The notes beneath the pieces were generated by a model. That model was not told where the DNA came from. It made no database searches and saw only the letters and a list, made by a program, of their open reading frames with translations. This document shows, one piece after another, positions 12,148-23,567 of a DNA stretch of 64,000 bases; positions within the stretch are counted from its first letter, which is position 1; each line of letters opens with the position of its first letter. The DNA comes from Dermacentor variabilis (Eukaryota > Arthropoda > Arachnida > Ixodida > Ixodidae), in assembly GCF_050947875.1 (NCBI RefSeq), contig NC_134574.1:153054434-153118433 (forward strand). The letters run 5' to 3'. Made by a program: the position numbers and the translations under genes.

Positions 12148-12149
<2 letters not shown>

Positions 12150-14029
12150 CTTCCTACCCTTCATCCACATTCATAATTTTTCCGCTTTGAGATTCCAAAT
12201 GCTAACGCAATAAAATAGGCAGCTTCGCAGGGCGAAGCAAGGAATGCGATAGCAAGGTTTAGCGTTGCGCTTGAACATGCCGGACGCTGCTCTAACTAAG
12301 GCCGGTTCAACTAGTCGCGTTATACACGGATGCTCGAAAGTTTCTGTCTCCCTTAAAAGCTTTAAAACATCGCGTAGGGCATGTAACGACATCGCACAGG
12401 CGCCACTGAACGCGGTCGCCAAAGAGCCGCGCCAGTAAAATTATACCACTTTCGGGATTGAGTACTGATATTGTTTTGCAATTTTAATATTTAATAGTGT
12501 AAGAAGACTGAAGATAATTGGCGTGCGCGGTGATTCTTACGTTCTATAACTTTTTTTTTGTGGGCTGCCATTCAGAAAATTCTGAAGAATAATTTAGCGA
12601 GAAACGTAAGTCTAGGTATGAGCAACGTTGGCGATTGAATAACGTGGCAATATATATAACCCGCATATGCGGTATGGATAAGCATATAGCGTGCATATAC
12701 CTAAATATGTGTGGATCTACACAGCAATGCCACCGACGGCGACAATTACTCCCCATGTCCCAGCTTTGATGCCCCTGATTCCCATTTGGTGTCCTGGAGG
12801 CCCCGCGAAAGTGTACTAAATAATTAGACGTTGTTTATACTTCGTGCATGCGCAAATGCGCACAGGCGCTTGCTCTAAGGCGTCGCTATAGATGAAATAT
12901 GTTCCCCAAGGAGCAGATCGGCGGTGGCAGTGTGCTCCCCGTCCCTTTCGTAGAGTGGCACTGCGATAACCAGCTGCAGAGGGAAGCAGGCTGACAAATA
13001 TGCGTTTGGGAACCCACACAGCAGTTGACAGCTTTGCAGACAAGACGGCTAACTTATTTACGCATATATCTGCGCAACACGTAGAGACAGGATCGCAGCG
13101 TAGCTGTCTAGCGCACGGCTGGTACCTGAACGTCTGTCAGCAGTGCAGAAAAGGAGAAGGGGCGGAAATATGGCAAACACGTGAAGGAAGAGAGTTGCCC
13201 GGAGTTGATAGCGCTGCTGGAATTAGCGGTGCTCCGGACGGTGAAACGGTGAACACGCTCAGTGGGAACGAGAAAAGCAACCATGCCCACTTCCTTGCTA
13301 GTTCGAATCGCGTTATATCGCGTGCGTTGGGCACGCCATTAATCCTGATCGATCGGCAGAGTTGTACAGTCTAAAATCCGCCTTATCTTGTACCCGGCGG
13401 GAACCAAGATATAGCACGTTGTAGCCTGGCTAAATACATTGATCGTCCAGGATTACGGGCATTAGTGCTAGGAACTGCCAGAACTACACATAACAGATTC
13501 AAACGTACACAACACATACATGACCTCTGGTATTTAAAGAGTTGTAGTTGTGGGCTCAGAAAAAAATTTAGTACGAGCCGATTTTTTTTACAAAAGGATT
13601 TTTTAAAGCGACAGGTGCTATTTTCTGTAGTCCTACTGCTGGAGCAAGTGTTCTTTTTTTCTATTTCTTTATTTAGCATTCGACGGCATAACAACTTTAA
13701 ATAGGCCTTTAGGCTTCGCCTAGCAGTATCGTGTCGTGGTCATTCGCAAAGGACAGTTTGCACATTTTTATCAGCCTGGCTACCATGCTACTGTGGGCTG
13801 TAAAGCACATCATTCTGCGCAAATGGGGGCACGTATATACAGGGCCAAGCCGCAGACGATGTAAAAAGTAACAAAATGTTCAAGGTCCCTTATTTTTGAC
13901 GGAATACAACTCTTAAAGGGCCCCTGAAACGGTTCGGACAAATTTTGTAGATGCGTAGGGTAGGGCTAAAGTTAATCATTCGGACCACAGTTTGTGTGAA
14001 ACGTTTAATATTAGGAGAGCTAGGGACGA

Positions 14030-14311
14030 TTACAAGTGCTCCATAGTCATGCATTTTCTCCTCAACTCATTCGTCGAGTGATCGGGACTAAGCTCCGCCT
14101 TCACTAGCTCAGCGTCATAATGGCACGTCGTGTCGTCGACTTCCGGTTCTTTAGGAGCGGGTGCGCGAAGCCTTTGCAAACTTTCCGCCAGCTGCTTGGC
14201 GAGAGCTATCAAAGCAGCGAGCGTTGCGAGCGTTCTGTCGCAGCACCGAACGTGTCTGATATTCTGGTAACCACAGGCTAGCTGGGCGTTTCGACGAAAC
14301 GGTGGAGGCAT
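14030..14311 (-). pseudogene. Unrecognised open stretch in the TIR element
   Basis: About 93 residues with no stop, starting MPPPFRRNAQL, with a Leu/Ala-rich middle that could form a helix (LATLAALIALAKQLAESL) and an acidic end. It lies downstream of the THAP-like fragment on the same strand, so both could derive from one gene. No family is recognised. Confidence 0.3.
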
Positions 14312-14676
14312 AAACTTAAGCTGATGAAGGAACTTTAGCGTAGACGTACGTGAGCTGCCTGATCGGTCTCCACGGTCCAGCCACCCGTTTGCACAGAGCT
14401 TAACCAGCTAAAGAAAGAGCTAGTATTGCTCTAACCAGGTGTAAAACATTTACAAAAACAACGTGTTAACGATTACACTCCTGCGAAAAATTTACGCCAG
14501 CAGCAAAGAAGAATACATTTGTTACTGCTACTGTGTGTGGTTGAGCTCTGTGCCACCAGGTGGCTGCACCGTGCCGACCAGTCACATTTGTCTTCTGACG
14601 ACACGGTCAAGAGGCCAGGCCCTGTCACCTTGCGCTTGCGTTTACCCTAATATCGGACTCGCGAAACGCTATTACG

Positions 14677-14934
14677 TTAGTAATCTTCCGGCGTAAAGTA
14701 ACGGCCGCAAACGCGCAAATCCTGGCGCCGATCGAATAGCGGCAGTCCGATGCGCTGCAGCCAGTGCGTTCGTCTGCTGCCTTGCAGAGGGACACGATGT
14801 CGCAGCTTGACATATTGCCAGTCACTGCGTTTGCAGTCCACAACGCAACAAAGTCGAATCATAATGCTCGCGAAAAGACTGAGACCGACTGACAGCGGAG
14901 CTATCGTCAAAATCGTTGTAGCACGTTGTAGCAC
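14677..14934 (-). pseudogene. THAP-like zinc-finger fragment
   Basis: The 85-residue open stretch contains LCCVVDCKRSD, then RVPLQG, HWLQRIGL and VCGRYFTPEDY. This follows the THAP layout C-x3-C-x41-C-x2-H with the conserved Pro, Trp and the terminal F/D block, but the final His is Tyr (codon TAC; one transition from CAC). THAP domains bind DNA and occur in P-element-type transposases and in host proteins. It lies inside the TIR element 13913-15353. A stop follows the domain. It may be a captured exon or the N-terminus of a decayed transposase. Confidence 0.5.
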
Positions 14935-15424
14935 AAGCAGACGACGCTTGCTGTGTGCCGAAAGTGCTTAAGTGTAGTGAGAAATTGTTCTTCTGCGTTC
15001 TCTTTCGGTAACTTTCTTTCTACAGAAACAAACCAACTAACATTCCAAATATTACGAACATCATCTTTTCACCATAAAGAAAAATTATCGATGACGCGTC
15101 CTCGGCAGCCAATCAAATAGCTCGCCCTACTGACGTCGATTGGGTGACTTGCGTCATATGGGCAGGGGCGGCTGAAAATTCCTCCGAGCAGTGTGCTGCC
15201 ATATCGGCAGCGATGTACATCTTTAAAACCTTATAATAAATTACACGCTTTACGCGGAGCAGTTAGATGCGTCAATTAATGATCAGAAGGACCTACTCTA
15301 ACGACTCGGTACGTTTGTACAAAATCGTCAAAATCGTTTCAGGGTCCCTTTAATGTAAGAGTCTACAAGTAATTTTTGTTATTGAACACTTGAACACTAA
15401 GTTGACATGAAGTCACCTCAGTAT

Positions 15425-15720
15425 TATTCTCCGCTTGCTGCAAGTTCTCAAAACTGTTCACTACTATAAAAACAATAAAGAATGCCCACAATGTGCTACT
15501 AATCGCGGAACCAAATTCACCATCTGCACTTCAGATGTCTGTGAAATACCTTTAAGCTGTGGACAGGTAAACATCGGACATACTGGGCCATGTTTCGATG
15601 ATATAGCAAGGCAACAGAAAAAAAAAACGTTAAAGACAGGCACGGTAGCCATCAGCCGCACATTGTAATAAATGCGTGTGCAATACGCTTCCAGGAGCCC
15701 CAAGTTACTGAAACATGCAA
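15425..15720 (+). mobile_element. Penelope-like GIY-YIG endonuclease fragment
   Basis: The plus strand encodes CEIPLSCGQVNIGHTGPCFDD followed by AR and a degraded continuation. It resembles the GIY-YIG core of Penelope-like elements (usually LxCGxxYIGQTGRC-type); the catalytic Tyr is replaced (VNIGHT for VYIGQT). The flanking text KNNKECPQCATNRG may be the linker. Reverse transcriptase is not seen next to it. Confidence 0.5.
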
Positions 15721-16700
15721 CAAACCAAAAAAAAAAGGAAAAGAAATTGTAGATGCATACTGCGTATTAAGTGCGTTAGCTAGGCGTCGCTTAGCTTGTC
15801 AAAGTTAGAGATGCTGTTTCTGGTTGAACTCCTGCACTGTTACCACCCCTGCACGCATGCCTGTCGATCCACAGTGTTCAGGACACAATTTATAAACGGT
15901 TTGCAATTTATAAATGGTTTGTGCTTCTAGAATAAACATCAGTTGGCAGTCAGCGCTCGTCCTGTCGTGATTGTTATCTTGTTCATATGCTCGTCCCCTC
16001 ATCGCGTTGCTTCTAGATATATTCAACAATTCTGAACGTTTGCAGTTCCAGTTAAATCAAGTGTTTGTGCTAAGTCAAGATATTCGTGTCAGCAACAACT
16101 GGATTTCACAAGGCGCAAGAGAGAGTTAATGATGTTAATTTTCGTGCGCCTGCTTTCCAAGATCATGCGCTAGGATATTTTATTGAATGTTGTTTCTACT
16201 GTCTCCTACAATGTTTCCAACAACAGGCAGCTGCTGGAATTTCGCGACGTGAAGACCCTTTACGCAATCGTATCCGCTTTCGCTGTGGCTACTCCTCCGG
16301 TCACCGCACACGGTTCACCGTTGAACAATTTCCAACAATTCCTCAGGACTTCGTGCTAATCTCGTTGTTGAATAGAAACACATCCTGGGTGCCACGATTG
16401 CGCCGTTGAGGCACGTAACTATTTATGGCGCTGGCGTCGCCGAACTCTCTCAGTTGTGCATACCTTATAAAGTAATGACTATACTTCGTTACTTCTCCCT
16501 TTCGTGTCTTTAAATCTTGTGTCACGTATTTGTCCTTGTTTTAGCACAGTTCTCTTTCTCATTGTATATAATATCTGGCTTTGTTTCTTTCTCGCACCGA
16601 GGCTACACTTGTGTTGCTAATTAAGACACGTACTTAGCAGCGTAGGGGTACACATACACGCGCTCTAACAAAATATTTACAACCTTTAGCATATACATAC

Positions 16701-16904
16701 CCGTTTTGCACTTAGACACGCATTCATGGCGGGAATGAAACGTGTTGTTGCGCTTCTTGTCAATCATAGCCGGACGGCACAGCCGAGTGGTTTCGTTGTA
16801 TATATAAAGTTCATCAACATTACGGGGATCCCTATACAATGGCAGTTCCTGATTCTTGCAAGCTGGATCAAGGTCGTTACGGCTGGCGTCGGTCCCAGGT
16901 GTAT
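16701..16904 (-). CDS. Kunitz-type secreted protein, first Kunitz exon
   Basis: The exon is 204 bp (67 codons plus split codons at both ends, phase 1 to phase 1). It follows a strong polypyrimidine tract (about 16 T/C, then TAAG) and ends at G|GTATGT. It contains DLDPACKNQELPLYRD, ELYIYNETTRLC and NNTFHSRHECVSKC. Cysteine spacing (26, 18 and 3 residues between cysteines) matches BPTI cysteines 5, 30, 51 and 55, so the 14-38 disulfide is missing, a variation known in tick Kunitz proteins. Splicing to 7131 restores a Gly codon and gives a two-domain protein. A signal-peptide exon should lie upstream on the minus strand. A hydrophobic stretch starting MMKYAATLYVVLFLRL (about 17914-17867) is a weak candidate, but it lacks a normal GT donor. 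Confidence 0.65.
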
Positions 16905-17021
16905 CTTAAAAAGGAAAAAAAATATCCTAATCTTGCTCGCATAAATGACATAAAACTGTTCAAAGTGTACAGTCACACCGGAAGCACTCAGACAACTGTT
17001 TCGGATCCAAGTACCAGGTGT

Positions 17022-17681
17022 TATACGTATAGGTAGGCTGTCCCAGCTAAATTTATCCGTAGTTCAAAAAGATGCTAAATGCCACGTAGCTGGACAGGAC
17101 CAAAGTAATGTTGTTTGCCGTCGCTTGGAGATGCTCAAACTACTTTTTTTATTCCGCCTAATTAGATAATCAGTCCTAAATAATGAATCAACTTGTCAAA
17201 CATTAAAATTACATGAAGAGTGTCAATGAGAAAATTGTAGCCCGGCATGAAAAACTCCCGATACAGTTTTCTATTGCTCAATACGTGCTACATAAAAGTG
17301 TTTTTTCCGAGCTTGAAAGAAGTCCGCATATGCACGCGAAATTGCCGCGTGACCGGCAGCTCGAGGCACTTTGCATGAATTTGCGCTGTTCTTTCACGCT
17401 CGGAAAAACACTTTCATGTAGCACGTATTGAGCAACAGAAAGCTGTATCGGGAGTTTTTCATGCCGGGCTACAATTTTCTCATTGACACTCTTCATCTAA
17501 CTATAATATGTGGCAAGTTGATTCATTATTTAGGACTGATTATCTAATTAGGCGGAATAAAAAAAAGTAGTTTGAGCATCTCCAAGCGACGGCAAACAAC
17601 ATTACCTTTGTTCTGTCCAGCTGCGTGGCATTTTGTATATTTTTAAACTCTGGCTAAGGTTAGCTGGGACACTCTGTATAG
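17022..17681. mobile_element. Foldback (long inverted repeat) element
   Basis: The arms 17022-17320 and about 17390-17681 are near-perfect inverted copies; for example, both strands encode the same stretch MKSVNEKIVARHEKLPIQ (17213 on plus, 17496 on minus). The outer ends carry the TIR-like GTCCCAGCTAA / TTAGCTGGGAC, and the loop is about 70 bp. Similar CAGAGTGTNCCAGCTAAC ends recur at 29153. No protein is encoded. The transcript would form a hairpin of about 290 bp. Confidence 0.8.
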
Positions 17682-18234
17682 TAGTCAAACATTTAGTATC
17701 TTCGTACCAACCATAGGTGGCAACAATGGGCGAGCTTGTGGAGCATATAGAACATGCGGGTTTTCTTTTATGCTTTGTGAGAAATTCAATGCGAAACAAG
17801 GGCGAATGCGAAGCAAGAGCCAACATTTCCTTCACTCGCGCCATAAAAAGCAGCAGCAGACTGCCTAGACGCAAAAACAAAACAACGTATAGCGTTGCGG
17901 CATACTTCATCATACTTAGGTCAATTCCTTCAATGCTGTGCAGTGTTGGAGAGTCGACATAAATATGATCTAGTTTAGTGTGGTGCTCCTGACAGAGTAA
18001 AAACCTTTGAATGGGCACAGTTGCTTTGCAGGCATTTAAATTTAGTCCTAACACTTTACACAACCTCTCATTTCTTGTTAAAGGGAATATTTGGTTCAAG
18101 TGAACTATTCCCGTATTTCAATGGGGAGACCGTAGTAGTAACGCAAATTACCATCCAACAGCAATGCTACAATTTCTTAGTAAGATACTTAAACGTAGTA
18201 AAATATTAGGTGCATTGGGAAGAACCTAATAGAC
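17682..18234. other. Unassigned stretch with a hydrophobic minus-strand ORF
   Basis: A minus-strand open frame covers 18099-17602, partly inside the foldback. It includes a hydrophobic run near 17914-17840 (MMKYAATLYVVLFLRL). It is not recognised as a family. It lies upstream of the Kunitz exons and could harbour a leader exon, but no good donor supports that. Confidence 0.2.
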
Positions 18235-19793
18235 TACTTATCAAAATTTAACATTTTATTCCTAAGTGATTTTGCTTTCCGGAGAAGATACTCTACTGAC
18301 TTTGCGTTGCTTTCTTTTACTGACAAAATTAAATGTTCTATTAACGAAGGCAAATATACTAACTACGTTTTCATTGACTTTTCTAAGGCATTCGACTCGA
18401 TCATCGGCGTTATCCTATTAGCCAAATTGTCTGTAAGCGACATTGTCGGCGCCACCTTACCTCTCATTAAAAGCTATTTATCGAACAGGTGACAAGCCAT
18501 CTACGTTGATCCAACGCTTTCTGAATTTACAACTAACAAAAGAATACCTCAAGGCTGGAAACTGGGGCCTTTATTATTCTTACGTTATATAAATGACCTC
18601 CCTAACTGCCTTACAGTGAAGCTTTCTTCTACTAAGAGGACACCGCATTCCTTGCTACCGACTGGTGTATCGATTCTTTTACTGCTAAATCAAACACAGA
18701 TTTACAGAATATCTTAAGCTAGTAGCGAGATAGATCTCTCAATGTTTGCTCTTCTAAAACGTCTTTCATTTTGTTTCATTGCAGTCAAAACTCTCCATCA
18801 TCCATTCCATCAATTAATTTCAAAATTTCAACTGCCACATCGTTCATGCCGTGTCTGAGTTTTCATTCCTTGGAGTAATACAGGCCTCAAACTTAATATA
18901 CGCAGATCGCAACATTAATTTGAAACGAAAGCTATCCCTTGCTATAATAATATTACTGAAGGCCCGATTATATTTGACTGCATCAAATTTGCTTGGACTC
19001 TACCATACATTTATTCAAACCCACTTTAATTACTGTGTAACGACATGCGGGAATAATTATCTGATGCATTTAACTCTGCTACAACATTTACACAACACGG
19101 TATCACAATCTTAACCTTTAGTCTGTTCTGTTGAACGCTTCTGTGCTGATTCATAAACACAGATATTAGCAGTTATTAACTCCGTAAAATAAAACATTTT
19201 AATCACCTAGCTCAAGGAACTTAGCGACTCACTTCCTGTAGTCATTTTCCACGAGTCACCTCTCGTTAACCCAAATCATACTATATTCGCTGCTCATGAT
19301 AATTTCCTTTTACCGATGATACGAAAAAATTACGGAAGGCCCAATGCGTACTGTTCAGTATTATAATTCTGAAATAACCTCACATTAGATCTTCAGTTGT
19401 CTCCATCGTTACACGCTTTTAAAGCAAGTATTTTATTTTCCCTCAGGTAGCTAACTTTTCATATTTGGTGCATTATATTCTACTTGTTGTTTCCATATTC
19501 TGCTTATGAGTGTACCCATTATTTTATGTACTTTTATGAGTTGCCTAATCACCGACATATTTCATATTTACATTGCAGTTCCTTGTTACTATCTTTATTG
19601 TGACTACACACACTTCCAATGCTAGTGTCTACACTAAGTTTGTATTCCTTTCTTTGCTCTTTTTCTACTTATTACGCCTTTATTTTGCGGACAGGAGGGC
19701 CTCGTACAGTTTGACGCTCTGCGACCTTCTCCTGCATATTTCATAATCAATGCACAACACTAACTAACCTGAATAAACTGAAACTGAAGAAGC
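18235..19793 (+). mobile_element. CR1/L2-type LINE remnant
   Basis: Reverse-transcriptase blocks appear in order: LLSFTDKIKCSINEGK and VFIDFSKAFDS (18300-18400), RIPQGWKLGPLLF (about 18540-18580), SFLGVIQASN (18860) and the thumb LLGLYHTFIQTHFNYC (about 18980-19040). The 3' end is AATAAACTGAAACTGAAG at 19773-19790, a short-repeat tail. The 5' half is missing and there are many stops. Confidence 0.75.
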
Positions 19794-20648
19794 TTGGGAG
19801 TTGCAGCCATCGAGTGACTTAGATGCCTTTTGCCGGGTGTTGTGTGTGGCGAACTGCGAGTCAAGCAGGCGTGTAATATGTTTTGAAACTTTTGTGCCCT
19901 ACACGGTGCCCTACACAAGATTGGAATTCCACAATAGTCGCGAATTCCACAATAGGTCCAAAAATCACTTTCGGCTGAATATGATTAACTTCCGCTGGCT
20001 TCATTCGTACCGAGAACGGACAGTGTCATTGCCGTCCGGTAAACTCTATTGGAGATCTTATTGATCCCCACTTGCCCACTCTCGCCAACACCTAATTGTA
20101 TACTGAAATATTATATCCAACATGTACTTCTAGTTTTAAAGAAGGCTTACCGGTGTGCTGTTCCAAAGCTACTAGAGCAAGTGAAGCAGCGAGGGCCATT
20201 AGAAAAAGCACCATGGTTTCTAAAAGATAAAAAATAAACAGTATTTTCATTAAAGCCAGCCTTTTTGGCCATGCACATATATCCTATACACACTGTGGCA
20301 CAGGGCTCAGAAGCATACGGTGCAGCAATGGCGGAGCCGACGATTTTTCTTTTTTTTTGTCACATTGTATAGTGCACCAGGTGGACAAACTGTTGGGCTA
20401 GTTACTCTAACATTCTGACTATTGTAACTTAGCGCAAAAAGTGAGCCCTACAGGTAGTTAGAATAGGGATTGATGGAGAGGACAGAAGCCATGCTGTACA
20501 TATGCCCAGGATTTCAAACGACCCCAAAAAGGTTGCAGGCACACATGATGTCCCTCTGGTTTTCTCAGCCCCTAACAAGTGACCGAAGTCTCTGTTCTTA
20601 TATTCGCACCCAAATCAACCAAGGGTGCCAAACAAGACAAGAGTATCT
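19794..20648. other. No recognised feature
   Basis: Only small local duplications (GGTGCCCTACAC-type at about 19899-19920 and AATTCCACAATAG at 19924-19955) are seen. Confidence 0.4.
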
Positions 20649-21385
20649 CTTAAGAGGAAGCTTTAGCTCGGGCGCTCCTATCTAAATACATGTAAAAGGA
20701 GAATTCGTTCTTCTCGGCAACCACTGCACCAAATTTGACGAGGTTTTTTTTGCATTTAAAAGAAAAACGTAAAATCTAGTGACTGTTCGTTTCGAATTTT
20801 TCAGTTCGGTCGTCAATTTTTTATTAAACATTGGCGAAACTAGAAAATTTTCAAAAAACGGAACTATCAAGTTTACAACTCCGTAACTCAACAACGAAGA
20901 ATGATAATACAATTCTATGAATCGCATCTAATAATACACCTAAAGCGGACGAAATCGATATGGTACACATGAATATAAAAAAATTAGTAATATCAAAATA
21001 TAGCTTGTGCAGAACCCTTGTAACCAACGCAACAAATTTACGTAAGATGGAAAATGACATATCGAATTAGTCCGCTTTGAATGATCTAATGGAGGCCATT
21101 TACAGAACCGCGATAGCTGTTTTTGATACAGAGCTATGGATTTGTAAACTTCGTGCTTCTATCTTTTTTTCAAACGGTCGAATATTCGAAATCCTTTTAA
21201 CAAAACTAAAGCCCTAACTCGAAATTCCGCTACCAACCGTCACTAGTATTTAACTTTCTCTCTCAAATGCAACAAAGTTCATTAATATCGGTCCAGTGGT
21301 TATGTCAGAAAAACGTTTTTTGCGTTTTACATGTCTTTCAATAGGTCGCATCCGAGTTAGGCCTGAGCTAAAGCTTCCTCTTAAG
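20649..21385. mobile_element. TTAA-flanked MITE with 25-bp terminal inverted repeats
   Basis: Both ends are CTTAAGAGGAAGCTTTAGCTC plus four further bases, inverted, with one mismatch in 25. Each contains TTAA at the outer edge (20650-20653 and 21381-21384). The interior is AT-rich with no transposase, so it is non-autonomous. The TTAA suggests mobilisation by a piggyBac-type enzyme. Confidence 0.75.
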
Positions 21386-21639
21386 TTCTCTATCGGAATA
21401 GTTTACTTCATCCCCATGTCATGCTGGAAATTTCACATGGACCAGATGGAACAATGCATTATGACCGTAAAATGTAAACAAGGAAAAAAGTACACATATT
21501 TCGTCGTGCGGGTCACTTCGTGAGACAAACAACACTTCTAACATTTTCAGCAGCACCCAAATGCTGTACCACTACACTTGCCCAAGGTTGGCCTTGGAGA
21601 CAATCTTTATCAAAAAGAATGCCTCTAGCTTCATCAGCG

Positions 21640-23330
21640 AAGCTTGCCTAAGCCTGTACTTTTCTTGGTACAATTTTACGTAACGTTAACAAGTCGCGGT
21701 TTCGTCTCCCTGGGATATAAAGAAAGCTGTCCCAGATGCCCAATTGTTTTGCGCATTGGCACTTTCATGGAGCAACTTTCGCGTTACTCTGACGTAATAG
21801 TAGCTGCAATCCATGTACTTTTTCATTCTATCTTAAAGACACGGACAATTTTTTTCTTGGATATTGACGACCTCCTGACACCAGATAATTCCCTGCTCGT
21901 GACATTAGATGTGATTTCACTGTATGCAGACATCTCCCATAGTCATTAAATTCAGTCAGTTGTTCATGCATGTGACAGATCGTCTGATGAAAAACCCTTT
22001 GGAAGTGCACACTGGCCCGCATTACTGAAATTATTATTACAACTCAATAATATAGAATTGCACGGTTCGCATTATCTTCAAACAAGTGGCACATCAATGG
22101 GGATTTGCATTGGACCTACTTATGTTGGCATGCTTATAACTCTTGCGGAGAATGACTTTATTAGCAATCGCGCATTAAAACTTCTTTATTATAAGCGCTT
22201 TACAGATATTTTTCTAATCTGGCCTCATGGTGAAAATGAACTTTTATCCTTAATAGCTGATTTCGATACCGCCCACCCATCCATTTATTTTCCGCATGAG
22301 TACTCTCGTTCTACAATTAACTTTCTGGACTTTACTGCACCCATATCTAACAACAAACTAACCACAAAACTCTGCAGAAAACAAGCGGGCAGGCATCGTT
22401 ATCTTCACTTTATAAAGTCCTGACGTAAAACATTGGAAAACCAGTACACCATATAGTCGGGCTCTCCGCTTTAAGAAGCTTTGCTCGGAACAGTCAGATA
22501 TTTATGGAAACTATGAACAACTTCGCGAAACTTCAATCCAGCAGGAATACCCGCGTCGTATTGTTGGTGATGCCGTTAAAAGAGGCGATGCGCTCAGTCG
22601 CAGGGATTTGTTTCGCGTGGAAAAAAAAAAAAAGCAATGCTCTCTTCAGACACAAAGTAACCTTGTTCTAAACCATTCAGCATCGGTTTGAAATGTTTCG
22701 GCAATCCTTAAAAAAACCATTTCAACATACTAGCGCAGATTGGTCACATTAAAGTAACCTTAATGTAAATTTTCCAGAACCATCTCAGGTAGTCTGCAGA
22801 CGGTCTAGTAATCTGCATGACACCCTAACGTCACCTAAAACAAGGGTTCCTCGGTCTGCGGGTTGCCGACCGTGCAAGAAATTACGATGCAAGGTTTGTG
22901 TACACATGACATCATGCATACCAAAAGCATTGCCTCCGATTTTTAGATGAAAATTGAAGGCAATTTCACACGCGACACTAACAGTTGTATCTATTTGCTG
23001 GAATGTTCTGGTTGCAAATTACTGTACGTTGGCCAAACTGAAACGCCGTTCAGATAAAGCTTTAACAACCATAAGTGTCACGTTGCTCCTCTTCCTAATC
23101 TTCCGCTATCAATGCACGTGCGTATTCCGAGCCACTCATTTGATAATATCCCCACAGCAATCCTTCAATCTGGTTTTCCTTCCCACCACGAAAGTGAGCT
23201 TCGAGAATCGTATCTAATTCATAAATTTAATGCGGTAACTTGTGGAATCAGTAAAAGTAAAATTAAAGTAAATCCATTTACTGTGGTAACTGCTCGTGAC
23301 TTTCGTCGTCCCTTATTACTATTATAGACA
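21640..23330 (+). mobile_element. Penelope-like element: RT, Cys linker, GIY-YIG
   Basis: The domains lie in the order typical of Penelope-like elements. RT block CPIVLRIGTFMEQLSRYSD is at about 21730; NSLLVTLDVISLYADISH at about 21885-21945; LQTSGTSMG at about 22076; YYKRFTDIFLIWPHGENE at about 22190 (the catalytic FxDD-type has become FTDI); and INFLDFT and LTTKLCRKQAGRHRYLH to 22423. A linker with RRSSNLHDTL and CRPCKKLRCKVC follows (22800-22900). Last is GIY-YIG, with LLYVGQTETPFR shifted in frame near 23025 and PLSMHVRIPSHSFDN to LIHKFNA near 23240. Several frameshifts and stops inactivate it. The 5' limit is uncertain. Confidence 0.8.
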
Positions 23331-23346
23331 TACATATCTTTTCCCT

Positions 23347-23425
23347 GAGCAAAACGTGAACAAGGTGAATGCATTCCTGGGAACAAGGTGAATGCTCCTG
23401 CATTCACCTTGTTCACGTTTTGCTC
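23347..23425. repeat. Perfect 27-bp inverted repeat
   Basis: GAGCAAAACGTGAACAAGGT... (23347-23373) is matched exactly by its reverse complement at 23399-23425, with a 25-base loop that repeats AACAAGGTGAATGC once more. It lies just after the Penelope-like GIY-YIG domain and could be part of that element's terminal structure. Confidence 0.8.
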
Positions 23426-23567
23426 ATCGTCTTTCCCGCATTCCCCGTCTTTTCTCTTGGATATCTTTTCCCTGTCACTTTTTGGTTGGTATGATGCCAA
23501 ATGTGTGCCCGTGCATTTATTGCTGTCACATAGTTTCCCTACTTTTCTCTATTATTTGGATATTTGA

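Larger units (their letters stand above)
13913..15353. mobile_element. TTAA-flanked TIR element carrying a THAP-like fragment
   Basis: The ends are TTAA+AGGGCCCCTGAAACG (13913 onward) and CGTTTCAGGGTCCCT+TTAA (ending 15353). They are inverted copies of about 15 bp with one mismatch, flanked by TTAA on both sides. TTAA duplication is typical of the piggyBac superfamily. The interior holds a THAP-like reading frame (14677-14934, minus) and a second open stretch (14030-14311, minus), but no recognisable complete transposase, so the element is probably non-autonomous. Confidence 0.65.
7132..16700 (-). other. Intron of the Kunitz gene, filled with transposable elements
   Basis: This is inferred from matching phase-1 splice sites of the two Kunitz exons; length is 9569 bp. 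It contains the elements listed separately. The stretches 7140-7860, 12150-13910 and 15720-16700 show nothing I recognise. Confidence 0.5.

Noticed and set aside
11733..12176. Tyr-Ile repeat open frames
   Set aside because: Translation of the (TA)n run at 12060-12147.
17213..17496. Two similar 72-residue proteins on opposite strands
   Set aside because: They are the two arms of the foldback element read in opposite directions.
21970..21990. CTGATGA, the hammerhead ribozyme core motif, inside the Penelope-like element
   Set aside because: It lies within the RT coding region and the GAAA and stem partners are not in place.
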